Notes under the pieces: model-generated
Told to the model about the DNA's origin: nothing
Seen by the model: the letters and a program-made list of their open reading frames with translations, nothing else
Database searches by the model: none
Shown here: positions 26,506 through 37,448 of the stretch, one piece after another
Layout: every line of letters begins with the position of its first letter
Position numbering within the stretch: the first letter of the stretch is position 1
Made by a program: the position numbers and the translations under genes
Assembly: GCF_009833495.1 (NCBI RefSeq)
Contig: NZ_WUWG01000003.1
Location: 124,001 to 188,000, forward strand
Length of the DNA stretch: 64,000 nt
Reading direction: 5' to 3'
Origin: Oceanomicrobium pacificus
GTDB taxonomy: Bacteria; Pseudomonadota; Alphaproteobacteria; Rhodobacterales; Rhodobacteraceae

Positions 26506-27666
26506 ATGGTTGCCGCAAAACAGAACATGACGATGGACAGGCACCCCGTGACGATCTTGCGCAAACTGGCCGCCCTGTGCGTGTGCGGCGGTCTTCTGGC
26601 GGGGTGCGACCTGCCACGGACAGGCCCCTCACTTTCCGAAATCGAAGCCGGATCGACCGCCAATGGCGGCAATGTCCACATCGTTTCCGTCGATGACCGG
26701 GTCACGCAGGCCTCGCGCAAGAACGAGGCGCTGGGCTTTTCTTCGGAACTGGTGAACAGCTACGCCACGGTGACCGACCTAATCCGCGCGGGCGACACGC
26801 TGTCGATCACCGTGTGGGAGAATGTCGACAACGGGCTTCTGGCCTCTGTCGGGCAGAAAGTCACGCTTCTGCAAGAAATCCAGGTCGACCAGAGCGGCCA
26901 GATCTTCATGCCCTATGCGGGCCGCCTTCTGGCGGACGGGAAATCGCCCGAACAGCTGCGCCAGATGATTACCGAAAGCCTCGACCTTCAGACGCCGGAC
27001 CCGCAGGTGGAGGTGCGCCGCCTTGCCGGTGACGGGTCGAGCGTGACCATCGTGGGCGGCGTCGGTGCGCAGGGCGTCTATCCGATCGAGCCCTCGACCA
27101 AGAAGCTCACTTCGATGATCGCGCGCGCCGGCGGTGTCGTGCTGCCGCCGGAAACCGCGCAAATCAAGATCCGTCGCGGCGGTGCGACCAGTTCGATCTG
27201 GCTGCAGGACCTCTACGACAATCCGCGGACGGACATTCCGCTGCGCTCCAATGACTATATCATCGTCGAGGAAGACCGCCGCACCTTCACCGCGCTCGGC
27301 GCGACCGGGCAGCAGGTTGTGCCTTTCAAGATCCGCGATCTGTCGGTGGCTGAAGCGCTGGCGCAATTGGGCGGGCTCAACGGCGCAACGGCCGACCCGA
27401 CCGGGATTTTCATCTTCCGGATGGAGCCGCCCGCGGTCGCCAACCGCGTGCTCGGCCGGTCCGATATCACCACACCGCAGCGCTTTGCCTATGTGGTGGA
27501 TCTGACCAAACCGAGCGGCATTTTTCTCGCGCGGGATTTCCTGATCCGCGACGATGACACGATCTATGTGACGGAAGCACCCTTCGCCCAGTTCGAGAAG
27601 GTGCTGCGGGCCACGGTGACGACCATCAATTTCGCCGCGCTGGTCCAGACCGTCACGCCGAACTAG
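26506..27666 (+). CDS. Wza/KpsD-like polysaccharide export lipoprotein (OPX family)
   Basis: About 386 residues. A signal peptide ends in the lipobox GLLAGC near residue 29, so the protein should be lipid-anchored. A Poly_export domain follows (GDTLSITVWENVD, IQVDQSGQIFMPYAGRLLADG). SLBB-type repeats come next (VTIVGGVGAQGVYPIE and later VPFKIRDLSVAEALAQLGGL). OPX proteins form the outer-membrane or periplasmic conduit for capsule export. ATGs at 26506, 26527 and 26533 and a GTG further in are all possible starts. The first is chosen because it directly follows the kpsS stop. Confidence 0.88.
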   Translation: MVAAKQNMTMDRHPVTILRKLAALCVCGGLLAGCDLPRTGPSLSEIEAGSTANGGNVHIVSVDDRVTQASRKNEALGFSSELVNSYATVTDLIRAGDTLSITVWENVDNGLLASVGQKVTLLQEIQVDQSGQIFMPYAGRLLADGKSPEQLRQMITESLDLQTPDPQVEVRRLAGDGSSVTIVGGVGAQGVYPIEPSTKKLTSMIARAGGVVLPPETAQIKIRRGGATSSIWLQDLYDNPRTDIPLRSNDYIIVEEDRRTFTALGATGQQVVPFKIRDLSVAEALAQLGGLNGATADPTGIFIFRMEPPAVANRVLGRSDITTPQRFAYVVDLTKPSGIFLARDFLIRDDDTIYVTEAPFAQFEKVLRATVTTINFAALVQTVTPN

Positions 27667-27676
27667 GCGCGGGGCG

Positions 27677-29764
27677 GTGGATGGCGGGCACATGCGCGAG
27701 GCGGGGCCGGCCGCGGCAGGCAGTACCGCGTTGTCCGCGGAAACACTGCAACCCGTCTCGGTCCTGTCCGGCGGTTTCCTGACCGACAGGCATCTGCGCT
27801 GGATGATGCGCATGGCGGGTCTTGATCCGCGCCCGTCTGTCCAAGCCGGGCCGGACCGGCCGGTGGCGGTCTGGGGGCGGAAGGGACCGGCCCGGCGCGG
27901 CATGGCGCTAGCGAAGCGTGCGGGGGCGCCGCTTCTGACGTTGGAGGACGCGCCCCTGCGCAGCGTCCGGCCCGACCCGGCGGACCCGTCCGTCGGCTTG
28001 CTGATCGACGCAGGCGGTGTTCATTACGACCCCTGGTCCGGATCCGATCTGGCGCGACGACTGGACACGGTCGAATGGGACAGAACCAGTGCGAACAGGG
28101 CCGCCGCCGCGATACGGATGCTGCGGGCGGCGGGGCTGTCGAAATACAATCCTGTGCCGCGCGGCGCGACGTCGCTTCCGCGGCGGTTCGTTCTTGTTGT
28201 TGACCAGAAACGCGGCGATGCGTCCCTGCGCGCCAGTGGCGGAGATGCCGCGCTTTTCGCGGCCATGCTGGCGCAGGCCCGCGCAGATCATCCGGGCGTT
28301 CCGGTTCTTGTGCGGGCGCATCCTGCGGGTGCAGGCCATCTCGATCTGGGCAGCCTGCCATCCGGTGTGACCGTCGATCTTGCAAGCAACCCGTGGGACC
28401 TGCTCGACGCAGCCGAGGCCGTCTATTGCCACAGTTCGCAACTGGGGTTCGAAGCGATCTGCGCCGGTCACCGGCCGCACGTCTTCGGGCTGCCCTTCTA
28501 TGCCGGGCGCGGCCTGACGGTCGACCATCACCCCGATGCGAGCCGGCTGGCGCGGCGCGACCTCACGGTCGAAGCGCTCTTTTCCGGCGCCATGCTGGAC
28601 CTTCCGCATTGGGTCGATCCGGTGCGGCGCGAGGCGTGCGACTTCGAGAGCGCCGCGGAGGGCCTGCGGGCGCGGGCAGAAGCCTGGTGGCGGGTCGAGC
28701 GGCCGCTCCTGTGCAGCGGCATGGCGCCGTGGAAACGCCGTCACGTGGCCCGCTTCCTGACCGGGCAGGGCGGTGCACCGCGGTTCGCTGCGGCGCGGAC
28801 GGGCGCAGCTTTGGCCAAACGGGCCGCCCGCGAGCGGCGGGACCTTGCGGTCTGGGCCAGCCGGATGCCGGCTGATCTGCCAGCGGCGGCACAGGCGGCC
28901 GGGCAGCGGCTCTGGCGGGTGGAGGACGGGTTCCTGCGTTCGGTGGGCCTTGGCGCGGAATTGCGGCCGGCCCTCTCGCTCGCATTCGACGATTTAGGGA
29001 TCTACTACGATCCGAGCGGCCCGAGCCGGCTGGAACAGCTGATCGCCGCGCGCGCGGACCTGAGCGCCGACGCGCGGGCCCGCGCGGCACGGTTGCGGGC
29101 GCGGATCGTTGCCGCGGGCCTCAGCAAATATAATGTCGGGGACGCCGCACGCCCGGCCTTCGACACATGCGGGCGGCCGCGCCTTCTGGTCGTGGGGCAG
29201 GTGGAAGATGATGCGTCCGTGACATCGGGCGGGGGTGCGATACGCACCAATATCGCGCTCTTGCAGGCCGCGCGGGATGCCCATCCTGACGCGTTCATCC
29301 TCTACAAGCCGCACCCCGATGTGCAGGCCGGTCTGCGCCCGGGCGCGGTGCCGCCGGACGCTGTCGCTGAACTTGCCAACGGGCAGCTGGACGGATTGTC
29401 GAGTCCATCTGCCCTTGCGGTTGCGGATCATGTCTGGACCCTGACGTCGCTCACCGGGTTCGAGGCGCTGCTGCGCGGGCTCAAGGTCACCTGCCTCGGC
29501 ACGCCCTTCTATGCCGGTTGGGGGCTGACGGATGATCGCGGACCGGCCTGCCCGCGGCGCACGGCGCGCCCCGAACTGGATGGCCTCGTCCATGCGGCGC
29601 TGATCGATTATCCGCTTTATTTCGACCCCGCCACCGGTCTGGCTTGCGACGCGGAAACAGCGATGGACCTGCTTGTGGCGCAGCGCGCGGGCGCGGCGGG
29701 ACAGGCGCCCGGGCAGGGCGTTGTGGGGCGAATGCTTCGGGTTGGCGCGCGGCTCCGGGGCTGA
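27677..29764 (+). CDS. kpsC: KpsC-like capsule Kdo transferase with duplicated domains
   Basis: A 695-residue protein formed of two homologous halves, one around residues 60-335 and another from about 375. The repeated signatures are LEDAPLRSVRPDPADPSVGL versus VEDGFLRSVGLGAEL, AGLSKYNPV versus AGLSKYNVG, VDQKRGDAS versus VGQVEDDAS, and GLPFYAGRGLT versus GTPFYAGWGLT. KpsC uses its two modules to build the alternating-linkage Kdo linker begun by KpsS. The GTG at 27677 is used here; an ATG at 27692 is equally possible. No KpsM/T transporter genes are nearby. Confidence 0.9.
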   Translation: MDGGHMREAGPAAAGSTALSAETLQPVSVLSGGFLTDRHLRWMMRMAGLDPRPSVQAGPDRPVAVWGRKGPARRGMALAKRAGAPLLTLEDAPLRSVRPDPADPSVGLLIDAGGVHYDPWSGSDLARRLDTVEWDRTSANRAAAAIRMLRAAGLSKYNPVPRGATSLPRRFVLVVDQKRGDASLRASGGDAALFAAMLAQARADHPGVPVLVRAHPAGAGHLDLGSLPSGVTVDLASNPWDLLDAAEAVYCHSSQLGFEAICAGHRPHVFGLPFYAGRGLTVDHHPDASRLARRDLTVEALFSGAMLDLPHWVDPVRREACDFESAAEGLRARAEAWWRVERPLLCSGMAPWKRRHVARFLTGQGGAPRFAAARTGAALAKRAARERRDLAVWASRMPADLPAAAQAAGQRLWRVEDGFLRSVGLGAELRPALSLAFDDLGIYYDPSGPSRLEQLIAARADLSADARARAARLRARIVAAGLSKYNVGDAARPAFDTCGRPRLLVVGQVEDDASVTSGGGAIRTNIALLQAARDAHPDAFILYKPHPDVQAGLRPGAVPPDAVAELANGQLDGLSSPSALAVADHVWTLTSLTGFEALLRGLKVTCLGTPFYAGWGLTDDRGPACPRRTARPELDGLVHAALIDYPLYFDPATGLACDAETAMDLLVAQRAGAAGQAPGQGVVGRMLRVGARLRG

Positions 29765-29771
29765 TGCCGGC

Positions 29772-30875
29772 CTAGCGCGGGCGCCAGCGGCAGATCATGT
29801 CGGGCCCCGCAACCTCCGCTGATTCCAGATCGAAGCGCGGCGCGTCTGCCAGCGCGGACAGGTGCAGGGGGGCGACCCCCGACAGACCGTCGCCGCCAAG
29901 GATCAGCCCGGCATGATGCGTCTCCAGCCGGTCGATCAACCCGGCCGCCAGAAGTGTCGCGGCCAGTTTGCCGCCGCCTTCGCACAGGAGCCGTGTGATC
30001 CCGGCCTTGCCCAGTTGCGAAAGCAGGTCATCGACCCGCAGTTCGCCTTCCGGCCCGTGCGCAACGATCAGGGTGCGGGCGCCAAGGTCGGTGAAGGCCC
30101 GCGCGCGTGCACGGTCGGCACTGCGCCGGTGGCAGAGCCAGAGCGGTTGCTGCCTGGCGCTGCGGGCCAGCCGTCCGGTGAGCGGAAGCGACAGGCTTCC
30201 ATCGGCTACGATGCGCACGGGGTTCTGCGCGTCCATCCCCATGTCGCGAATGTCGAGCATCGGGTCGTCGGCCCGCGCCGTGCCCGCGCCGATCAGAACC
30301 GCATCATGGGTGGCGCGCAGCAGATGCACGCGGCGGCGCGCATCCGGTCCGGTGATCCAGCGGCTCTCGCCCCGTGCGGTGGCGATCCGCCCGTCCGCGG
30401 AGAGGGCCATCTTCAAGGTCACAAGCGGCCGGCCGAGCGTCGTGCGCATCAGGAAACCGGCATGGGCCTCCAGCGCCGCATCATGGCAGACATTGCGGGT
30501 GACCGTGATGCCTGCCTCCTCCAGCATCCGGAAGCCGCGCCCGCTGACCCGCGGATCGGGGTCTTCGAGCGCGCCGACCACCCGCGCCACGCGCGCGTCG
30601 ATCAGCGCCTGTGCGCAGGGCGGCGTCTTGCCGGTATGGGCACAGGGTTCGAGCGTCACATAGGCGGTGGCGCCCTGCGCGGCATCCCCTGCCTGCGTCA
30701 GCGCCATGACCTCGCCATGCGGGCGCCCGCCGGGCTGCGTCCAGCCGCGTCCGACGACGCGGCCCTCCTTCACGAGGATGCAGCCGACCGCGGGGTTCGG
30801 CCAGACCCGGCCCAGACCGCGCTGCCCCAGCGCCAGTGCGGCTTGCATCCAGCGCCTGTCAGCCGCGCGGGACAT
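29772..30875 (-). CDS. ribD: Bifunctional pyrimidine deaminase/reductase of riboflavin synthesis
   Basis: A 367-residue protein with an N-terminal zinc-dependent deaminase: the proton-shuttling Glu in GRPHGEVMAL, and zinc cysteines in LEPCAHTGKTPPCAQAL. The C-terminal reductase has VTLKMALSADGRIATARGESRWITG, LIGAGTARADDPML and LLCEGGGKLAATLL. It converts the GTP cyclohydrolase II product to the RibH substrate precursor. The usual HAE is HGE here, a mild substitution. It starts three bases after nrdR. Its expected partner ribE is 5 kb away, beyond the capsule genes. Confidence 0.94.
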   Translation of the reverse strand: MSRAADRRWMQAALALGQRGLGRVWPNPAVGCILVKEGRVVGRGWTQPGGRPHGEVMALTQAGDAAQGATAYVTLEPCAHTGKTPPCAQALIDARVARVVGALEDPDPRVSGRGFRMLEEAGITVTRNVCHDAALEAHAGFLMRTTLGRPLVTLKMALSADGRIATARGESRWITGPDARRRVHLLRATHDAVLIGAGTARADDPMLDIRDMGMDAQNPVRIVADGSLSLPLTGRLARSARQQPLWLCHRRSADRARARAFTDLGARTLIVAHGPEGELRVDDLLSQLGKAGITRLLCEGGGKLAATLLAAGLIDRLETHHAGLILGGDGLSGVAPLHLSALADAPRFDLESAEVAGPDMICRWRPR

Positions 30876-30878
30876 GGG

Positions 30879-31352
30879 TCAGGCGTCGTCTTCTTCGGGG
30901 ATGTTGGGGCGCAGTTCGGCGACGAACTCCTCGAAATCGTCGGCTGCCTGGAAGTTCTTGTAAACGCTCGCAAAACGCACGTAGGCGACGGTGTCGATCC
31001 GGGCCAGCGTTTCCATCACGATCTGGCCGATCTTGTCGGATGCCACATCCGTGTCGCCCATGCTTTCCAGCCGCCGGACGATGCCCGAGATCATCTGGTC
31101 GATCCGTTCCACCTCGACAGGGCGTTTCTGCAGGGCGATGCGGATGGAGCGTTCCAGCTTGTCACGGTCGAACGGTTCGCGCTTGCCGTTCTTCTTCACC
31201 ACGACAAGGTCGCGCAGTTGTACGCGCTCGTAGGTGGTGAACCGGCCGGCACAGGCCGGGCAGTAGCGCCGGCGCCGGATGGCCACATGGTCTTCGGCCG
31301 GGCGGCTGTCCTTTACCTGAGTATCCGTGTTACCGCAAAATGGACACCGCAT
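30879..31352 (-). CDS. nrdR: Transcriptional repressor NrdR
   Basis: A 157-residue regulator of ribonucleotide reductase genes. An N-terminal zinc ribbon ([15 protein letters not shown], then [14 protein letters not shown]) is followed by an ATP-cone that begins [17 protein letters not shown]. Both domains are complete and the length is typical. The pairing of nrdR with ribD is common in bacteria. It is the first gene of this leftward unit. Confidence 0.95.
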   Translation of the reverse strand: MRCPFCGNTDTQVKDSRPAEDHVAIRRRRYCPACAGRFTTYERVQLRDLVVVKKNGKREPFDRDKLERSIRIALQKRPVEVERIDQMISGIVRRLESMGDTDVASDKIGQIVMETLARIDTVAYVRFASVYKNFQAADDFEEFVAELRPNIPEEDDA

Positions 31353-31393
31353 ATGGCTCCCCCCAAACTCTGGTCCTCAAGACGTTGGGGGCG

Positions 31394-31399
31394 AGTATA
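31394..31399 (-). promoter_or_regulatory. Possible -10 element upstream of nrdR
   Basis: On the minus strand TATACT lies about 42 bases before the nrdR start, in the 160-base gap that otherwise holds no gene. No good -35 hexamer is seen at the right distance. Confidence 0.3.
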
Positions 31400-31512
31400 G
31401 GCAGAGCGATTCGTCTTGGGTAGATGCCAGATGGCTTCCCCCATATCTGAGTGGCGAACCAAGACCTTGTGTTGCGAAACTGAATCAGTCCGACCGGTGG
31501 CGCGGGGCTCGA

Positions 31513-31926
31513 TCAGGCCGACAGGTGGAGCACCACCTCGCGCCGGTGGGGCGCGTCGCGATGTTCGAACAGATAGACGCCCTGCCAAGTGCCGAGCAGC
31601 GGTGCGCCGTCCGCCACAGGGATCGAGAGCGAGACCGGCAGGAGCGCGGCCTTGATATGGGCGGGCATATCGTCCGGTCCCTCATAGGTGTGGGTCAGAT
31701 AGGCCATGGACGGGTCGGTCGTGGGCGGCACGAGGCGCGCGAAATAGTTCCGCAGATCGGTGCGCACCTCCGGGTCGGCATTTTCCTGGATGAGGAGCGA
31801 GCAGGAGGTGTGGCGGACGAACAGCGTTGCCAGACCGTCCCCCCGGCCGGCAAGGGCGCTGCGCAACTCGCGGGTGAACTCGTAGAGCCCTTGGCCACGG
31901 GTTTCGATTGTTATGCGGGTTTGCAT
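31513..31926 (-). CDS. YjbQ family protein (UPF0047)
   Basis: A 137-residue protein beginning MQTRITIETRGQGLYEF; the seven codons upstream lack conservation. Family hallmarks are FVRHTSCSLLIQENAD and the C-terminal GTWQGVYLFEHRDAPHRREV, whose His, Asp and Glu residues line the active site. Members show weak thiamine-phosphate synthase activity, but the physiological role is unsettled. It is the last gene of the dnaG-rpoD-GNAT-yjbQ leftward group. Confidence 0.9.
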   Translation of the reverse strand: MQTRITIETRGQGLYEFTRELRSALAGRGDGLATLFVRHTSCSLLIQENADPEVRTDLRNYFARLVPPTTDPSMAYLTHTYEGPDDMPAHIKAALLPVSLSIPVADGAPLLGTWQGVYLFEHRDAPHRREVVLHLSA

Positions 31927-31950
31927 GGCAGCGTCCTTTGGCGGCACGGA

Positions 31951-32405
31951 TCAGAGCGAAAAGGCGAAACGGGGCAAGGCGCGGCCGGGAATGGCATCCG
32001 ACGCGTCGAACCCGTCCGCGCTTGCGCCGTGATGCAGGTAGAAGCCGGCCGCATGCGGATCGGCGGTGGCCAGAAGTTGCCGGCCGCCGGCATCGCGTGC
32101 GCGGTCAAGCGCCCAGTCAAGGAGCGCGGACCCGACCCCTTTGCCAATGGCTTCGGGCGCGATGAACAGTTTGTCGAGTGTCAGAACAGGAGCTTTGCCG
32201 GTCAGGCAGGCGAAGCCCGACAGCACCCCGTCGACGTCGGCTATGCAGCTTGTCTGTTGCGCGATCTGCGCCTCAGTCACGGTCAGCGGCGCGATGCAGT
32301 GGGTCATGAATTCGGGATCGTAGCCCCAATGTGCCTTGGAGCGGAGGCAAAGCGCCGACAGGTCGGCCGCTTCGCCCGGACAGGCCGGGCGAAGCCTGAC
32401 GCCGG

Positions 32406-32409
<4 letters not shown>
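31951..32409 (-). CDS. GNAT family N-acetyltransferase
   Basis: A 152-residue single-domain acetyltransferase. The acetyl-CoA loop is [19 protein letters not shown], and the C-terminal FYLHHGA strand is typical of the fold. The start overlaps the rpoD stop by four bases, so it is translated as the tail of the rpoD transcript. The substrate cannot be predicted. Confidence 0.86.
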
Positions 32410-34400
<1,991 letters not shown>

Positions 34401-34411
34401 CGTCTCCTGCG

Positions 34412-34428
34412 CGGGCCGAATCGGCCCG
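34412..34428 (-). promoter_or_regulatory. Hairpin in the rpoD leader
   Basis: A perfect 7-bp stem (CGGGCCG / CGGCCCG) with a three-base loop lies 12 bases before the rpoD start. As it lacks a U-tract it is more likely an mRNA structure affecting translation or processing than a terminator. Confidence 0.4.
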
Positions 34429-34439
34429 TTTCACCCTGC

Positions 34440-34477
34440 GCGGATTGTTTCAGGCGAATCAGTGATTCGCAATCCGC
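34440..34477 (-). promoter_or_regulatory. Nested inverted repeats between dnaG and rpoD
   Basis: An inner palindrome (GCGAATCA-G-TGATTCGC, 34454-34470) sits inside outer arms GCGGATTG (34440-34447) and CAATCCGC (34470-34477), which share one base with the inner stem. The element starts two bases after the dnaG stop. It could be an RNA processing or attenuation structure separating dnaG from rpoD output. No U-tract follows. Confidence 0.5.
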
Positions 34478-34479
34478 AC

Positions 34480-36465
34480 TTACCTTTTTTTCTTGACCCA
34501 GATTTGCCGGTCGATCATGTCCTGCAGCGCCTTTTTCATCGCGGCATCTGTCTGGTCGTCGCCGGCATCCACTTCGCTGGCCTGCCGATTCGCCTGATCG
34601 CGGGCCGCCACGGCCTGTTGCAGCCGCCAGGTGACACCCTCATCGGTCACGCCTGCCATCTCGGCCTCGGCATCACGGATTTCCGCATGCGCACCGAGCG
34701 TGGCCTGATGTTTGGCGATATCCTCCAGCAGCGTGCTTTCGACGAAATCTCGGGTCGCGTCCGGTCGCAGGTGGCGGCTGATCCGCACATGTCCGACCGC
34801 CATGAGTTTTTCGCGCGGGTCATAACCCAGCCGCGCCGCAAGGGACGGTTCGAGATCCTGCTGGGGTCTATCTGGGGTGTCGGCCAGTTCAGACAAGAGC
34901 GCGTCACGAAAAACCGCGAGGTCGGGGCAGGCGAAGGGCAGGGTTTCGAGCGCGGCCTCGTGTTTTTCGGCAAGGGCGGGATGGTTGAGGCAGGCCATCA
35001 GGATCGCGCTTTCGCGGATCCGCGCCTCCTGGTCGGGCGCGTTGCCCTGCGCCAGCGCGCTTGATTTCGTGCTCGGTTGCACCGGACCGAAGCCGGTTCC
35101 GCGCCGGTCTCCCCCGCGCCGCCCGCCGCTTGCGCCGCCGCGCCAGTCATTGCGCCACCCGCCGCCACCCTGCGCGGATTTGGGGCGGAACAGATCCGCG
35201 CGGCGTGAGCGGATCTCGGCGCTGTAATGGTCGCGGATCGATTTGTCGGTGATCGTGCCGATCGTCTGGCGCAACGCCGCATCGAGTGCCGCGCGGCGCT
35301 CGGGACTGTCGAACTCCTTGCCTTCCGTTGCCTGTTGCCACAGCAGATCTACCATCGGCCGGGCTGTGGCGAGCACCGCCTGCATCGCATCCGCCCCGCC
35401 GGCGCGCAGCAGATCGTCTGGATCCTGCCCCTCGGGCAGAAGACAGAAGCGCAGCGACTTGCCGGCTGTCAGGAGCGGCAGGGCCAGCGGGATGAGCCGC
35501 ATCGCGGCCCGCAGACCCGCCGCGTCGCCGTCGAGCGCGATCACCGGCTCGTCGGCCATGCGCCAGAGCATCCGCAGCTGGTCCTCGGTCACCGCGGTGC
35601 CAAGGGGGGCGACCGCGTGATCGAACCCCGCCTTGGCGAGCGCGATCACGTCCATATAGCCCTCGGCCACGATGAGCGCCTGCGCCTTGCCGGCAGCAGC
35701 GCGAGCGGGACCGATGTTGAACAGCGTGCGCCCCTTGTCGAAAAGCGGCGTGTCGGGCGAGTTGAGATATTTGGCCCGCGCATTCGGGTCGAGGCTGCGC
35801 CCGCCAAAGGCGATGCAGCGCCCGCGCGCATCGCGGATCGGGAACATGACCCGGCCGCGGAACCGGTCGAAGGGCTGGCCGCCATCTTCGGGACGGACGC
35901 ACAGGCCCGCTTCGATGATCTGGGCCTCGGGCACCGATTTTTCCTGCAGGTGCGACCAGAGTGCCTGTCGCGTATCGGGCGCCCAGCCGATCTCGAACCG
36001 GTCCTGAACGGCCTCGGGCATGTCACGTGTCGCCAGATAGTCGCGCGCGACCTGACCGGCGCCGGCACGCAGTTGCAGCCGGTAGAACTGGACGGCCAGT
36101 TCCATGACATCGGCGAGCGCGCGCCCGGCCTCGGCCCGTTTCGCAGCCTCGGGGTCGCGTTCGGGCATCTGCATGCCGGCCTCGCCCGCGAGCAGCCGGA
36201 TCGCCTCGATGAAATCGAGATTCTCCGTCTCCCGCACGAAGGTCACGGCGTCACCCTTCGCGTGACAGCCGAAGCAATAGTAGAAGCCCTTGGCATCATC
36301 GACGTGGAAGCTGGCGGTTTTTTCCTGATGGAACGGGCAGGGGGCCCAATAGTCCCCCTTGCCGGGATTGGACTTGCGATTGTCCCAGCTCACCTTGCGG
36401 CCGATCACCTGCGCGAGGGACAGGCGCGAGCGCAATTCTTCGATGAAACCGGGCGGGAGACTCAT
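34480..36465 (-). CDS. dnaG: DNA primase
   Basis: A 661-residue primase that makes RNA primers at replication forks. The N-terminal zinc domain has APCPFHQEKTASFHV and FYYCFGCHAKGDAV. The catalytic TOPRIM core carries IVAEGYMDVIALAKAGFDHAVAPLG (broken by no gaps), then VIALDGDAAG with the metal-binding Asp residues. A Gly/Arg-rich linker around residues 430-460 precedes the DnaB-binding helical domain. Length and order with rpoD are normal. Confidence 0.95.
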   Translation of the reverse strand: MSLPPGFIEELRSRLSLAQVIGRKVSWDNRKSNPGKGDYWAPCPFHQEKTASFHVDDAKGFYYCFGCHAKGDAVTFVRETENLDFIEAIRLLAGEAGMQMPERDPEAAKRAEAGRALADVMELAVQFYRLQLRAGAGQVARDYLATRDMPEAVQDRFEIGWAPDTRQALWSHLQEKSVPEAQIIEAGLCVRPEDGGQPFDRFRGRVMFPIRDARGRCIAFGGRSLDPNARAKYLNSPDTPLFDKGRTLFNIGPARAAAGKAQALIVAEGYMDVIALAKAGFDHAVAPLGTAVTEDQLRMLWRMADEPVIALDGDAAGLRAAMRLIPLALPLLTAGKSLRFCLLPEGQDPDDLLRAGGADAMQAVLATARPMVDLLWQQATEGKEFDSPERRAALDAALRQTIGTITDKSIRDHYSAEIRSRRADLFRPKSAQGGGGWRNDWRGGASGGRRGGDRRGTGFGPVQPSTKSSALAQGNAPDQEARIRESAILMACLNHPALAEKHEAALETLPFACPDLAVFRDALLSELADTPDRPQQDLEPSLAARLGYDPREKLMAVGHVRISRHLRPDATRDFVESTLLEDIAKHQATLGAHAEIRDAEAEMAGVTDEGVTWRLQQAVAARDQANRQASEVDAGDDQTDAAMKKALQDMIDRQIWVKKKR

Positions 36466-36581
36466 GCGTTGACTATCGGTCGCGGCGCGGGACGGCGCAA
36501 GCGGTCATTCGCCGCCGGACGGTGCGGCACTCGCGTTTTGGTTGTCACACAAGTGACGCAAGCCTAAGGTAGGTCGGGGCC

Positions 36582-37448
36582 ATGAAAGAGGTTATAGACA
36601 CCCAGATCCGTGAGCGCGCGCCATGGATCGAACGGTCCGCGCCGGGGATGGGACTGGTGCGGGGGGTCCTTCATTCGCTTCTGGCCTATGACCGGACATT
36701 GCGGATCGCAGAGGGGCTGGAACCCTTGCCCGCCCACGAGATCATGCGCGAAATGGTCGGCCGGATCGCCCATGACGTGGAGGCGACGGGCCTTGAAAAT
36801 GTGCCGCGCCACGGGCCGGCGATGCTTGTCTGCAACCACCCGACCGGGATCGCGGACGGGATCATCCTTTACGCGTTGCTGGCCGATCTGCGGCCCGACC
36901 TCTTCTTCTTCGCCAATGTGGATGCGGTGCGGATCATGCCGCAGTTGGACGAGATCATTGCGCCTGTCGAATGGCGCGCCGACCGGCGCAGTCACGGCGA
37001 CAACCGCGCCACGCTCGCCTATGCGCGGCGGGCCTTCAAGGACGGGCGGCTCGGGATCATGTTCCCGTCCGGGCGGCTCGCCAAGCGCCGCGGCTTCCGG
37101 CTGCATGAACGCCCGTGGATGCCGAGCGCGGCGATGCTCATCCGCAAATTCGGGATGCCGGTCGTGCCGCTGCATATCCGCGCGCGCAATTCCGCGCTCT
37201 TCTATTTCTTCGACCTGCTGCACCCGACGCTGCGTGACATCACGCTCTTCCACGAAGTGCTGAACAAGGATCGCCAGCGGTTCCAGATCACCGCCGGAGA
37301 GGCCATGGACGGCGCCCGCCTGCCGGCCAACTCGGCGGAGGCGACGGACATATTGCGGCGCGCGACCCTGTCGCTTGCAGGCGATCCGGCCATGTCCATG
37401 TTCAAGCCGAAGCCCCGTGCGGTGGCGACGACGGTCCTATCGCGCTAG
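36582..37448 (+). CDS. Lysophospholipid acyltransferase family protein
   Basis: A 288-residue PlsC-like acyltransferase acting at the inner membrane. The catalytic His and Asp are in CNHPTGIADG. The acceptor-phosphate block is FPSGRLAKR, where the usual Glu of FPEG is Ser. It resembles the OlsA/hemolysin-type branch used for phospholipid or ornithine-lipid synthesis, but no olsB neighbour is present. It is transcribed divergently from dnaG across a 116-base gap and ends convergently, overlapping the DUF6476 stop by four bases. Confidence 0.85.
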   Translation: MKEVIDTQIRERAPWIERSAPGMGLVRGVLHSLLAYDRTLRIAEGLEPLPAHEIMREMVGRIAHDVEATGLENVPRHGPAMLVCNHPTGIADGIILYALLADLRPDLFFFANVDAVRIMPQLDEIIAPVEWRADRRSHGDNRATLAYARRAFKDGRLGIMFPSGRLAKRRGFRLHERPWMPSAAMLIRKFGMPVVPLHIRARNSALFYFFDLLHPTLRDITLFHEVLNKDRQRFQITAGEAMDGARLPANSAEATDILRRATLSLAGDPAMSMFKPKPRAVATTVLSR

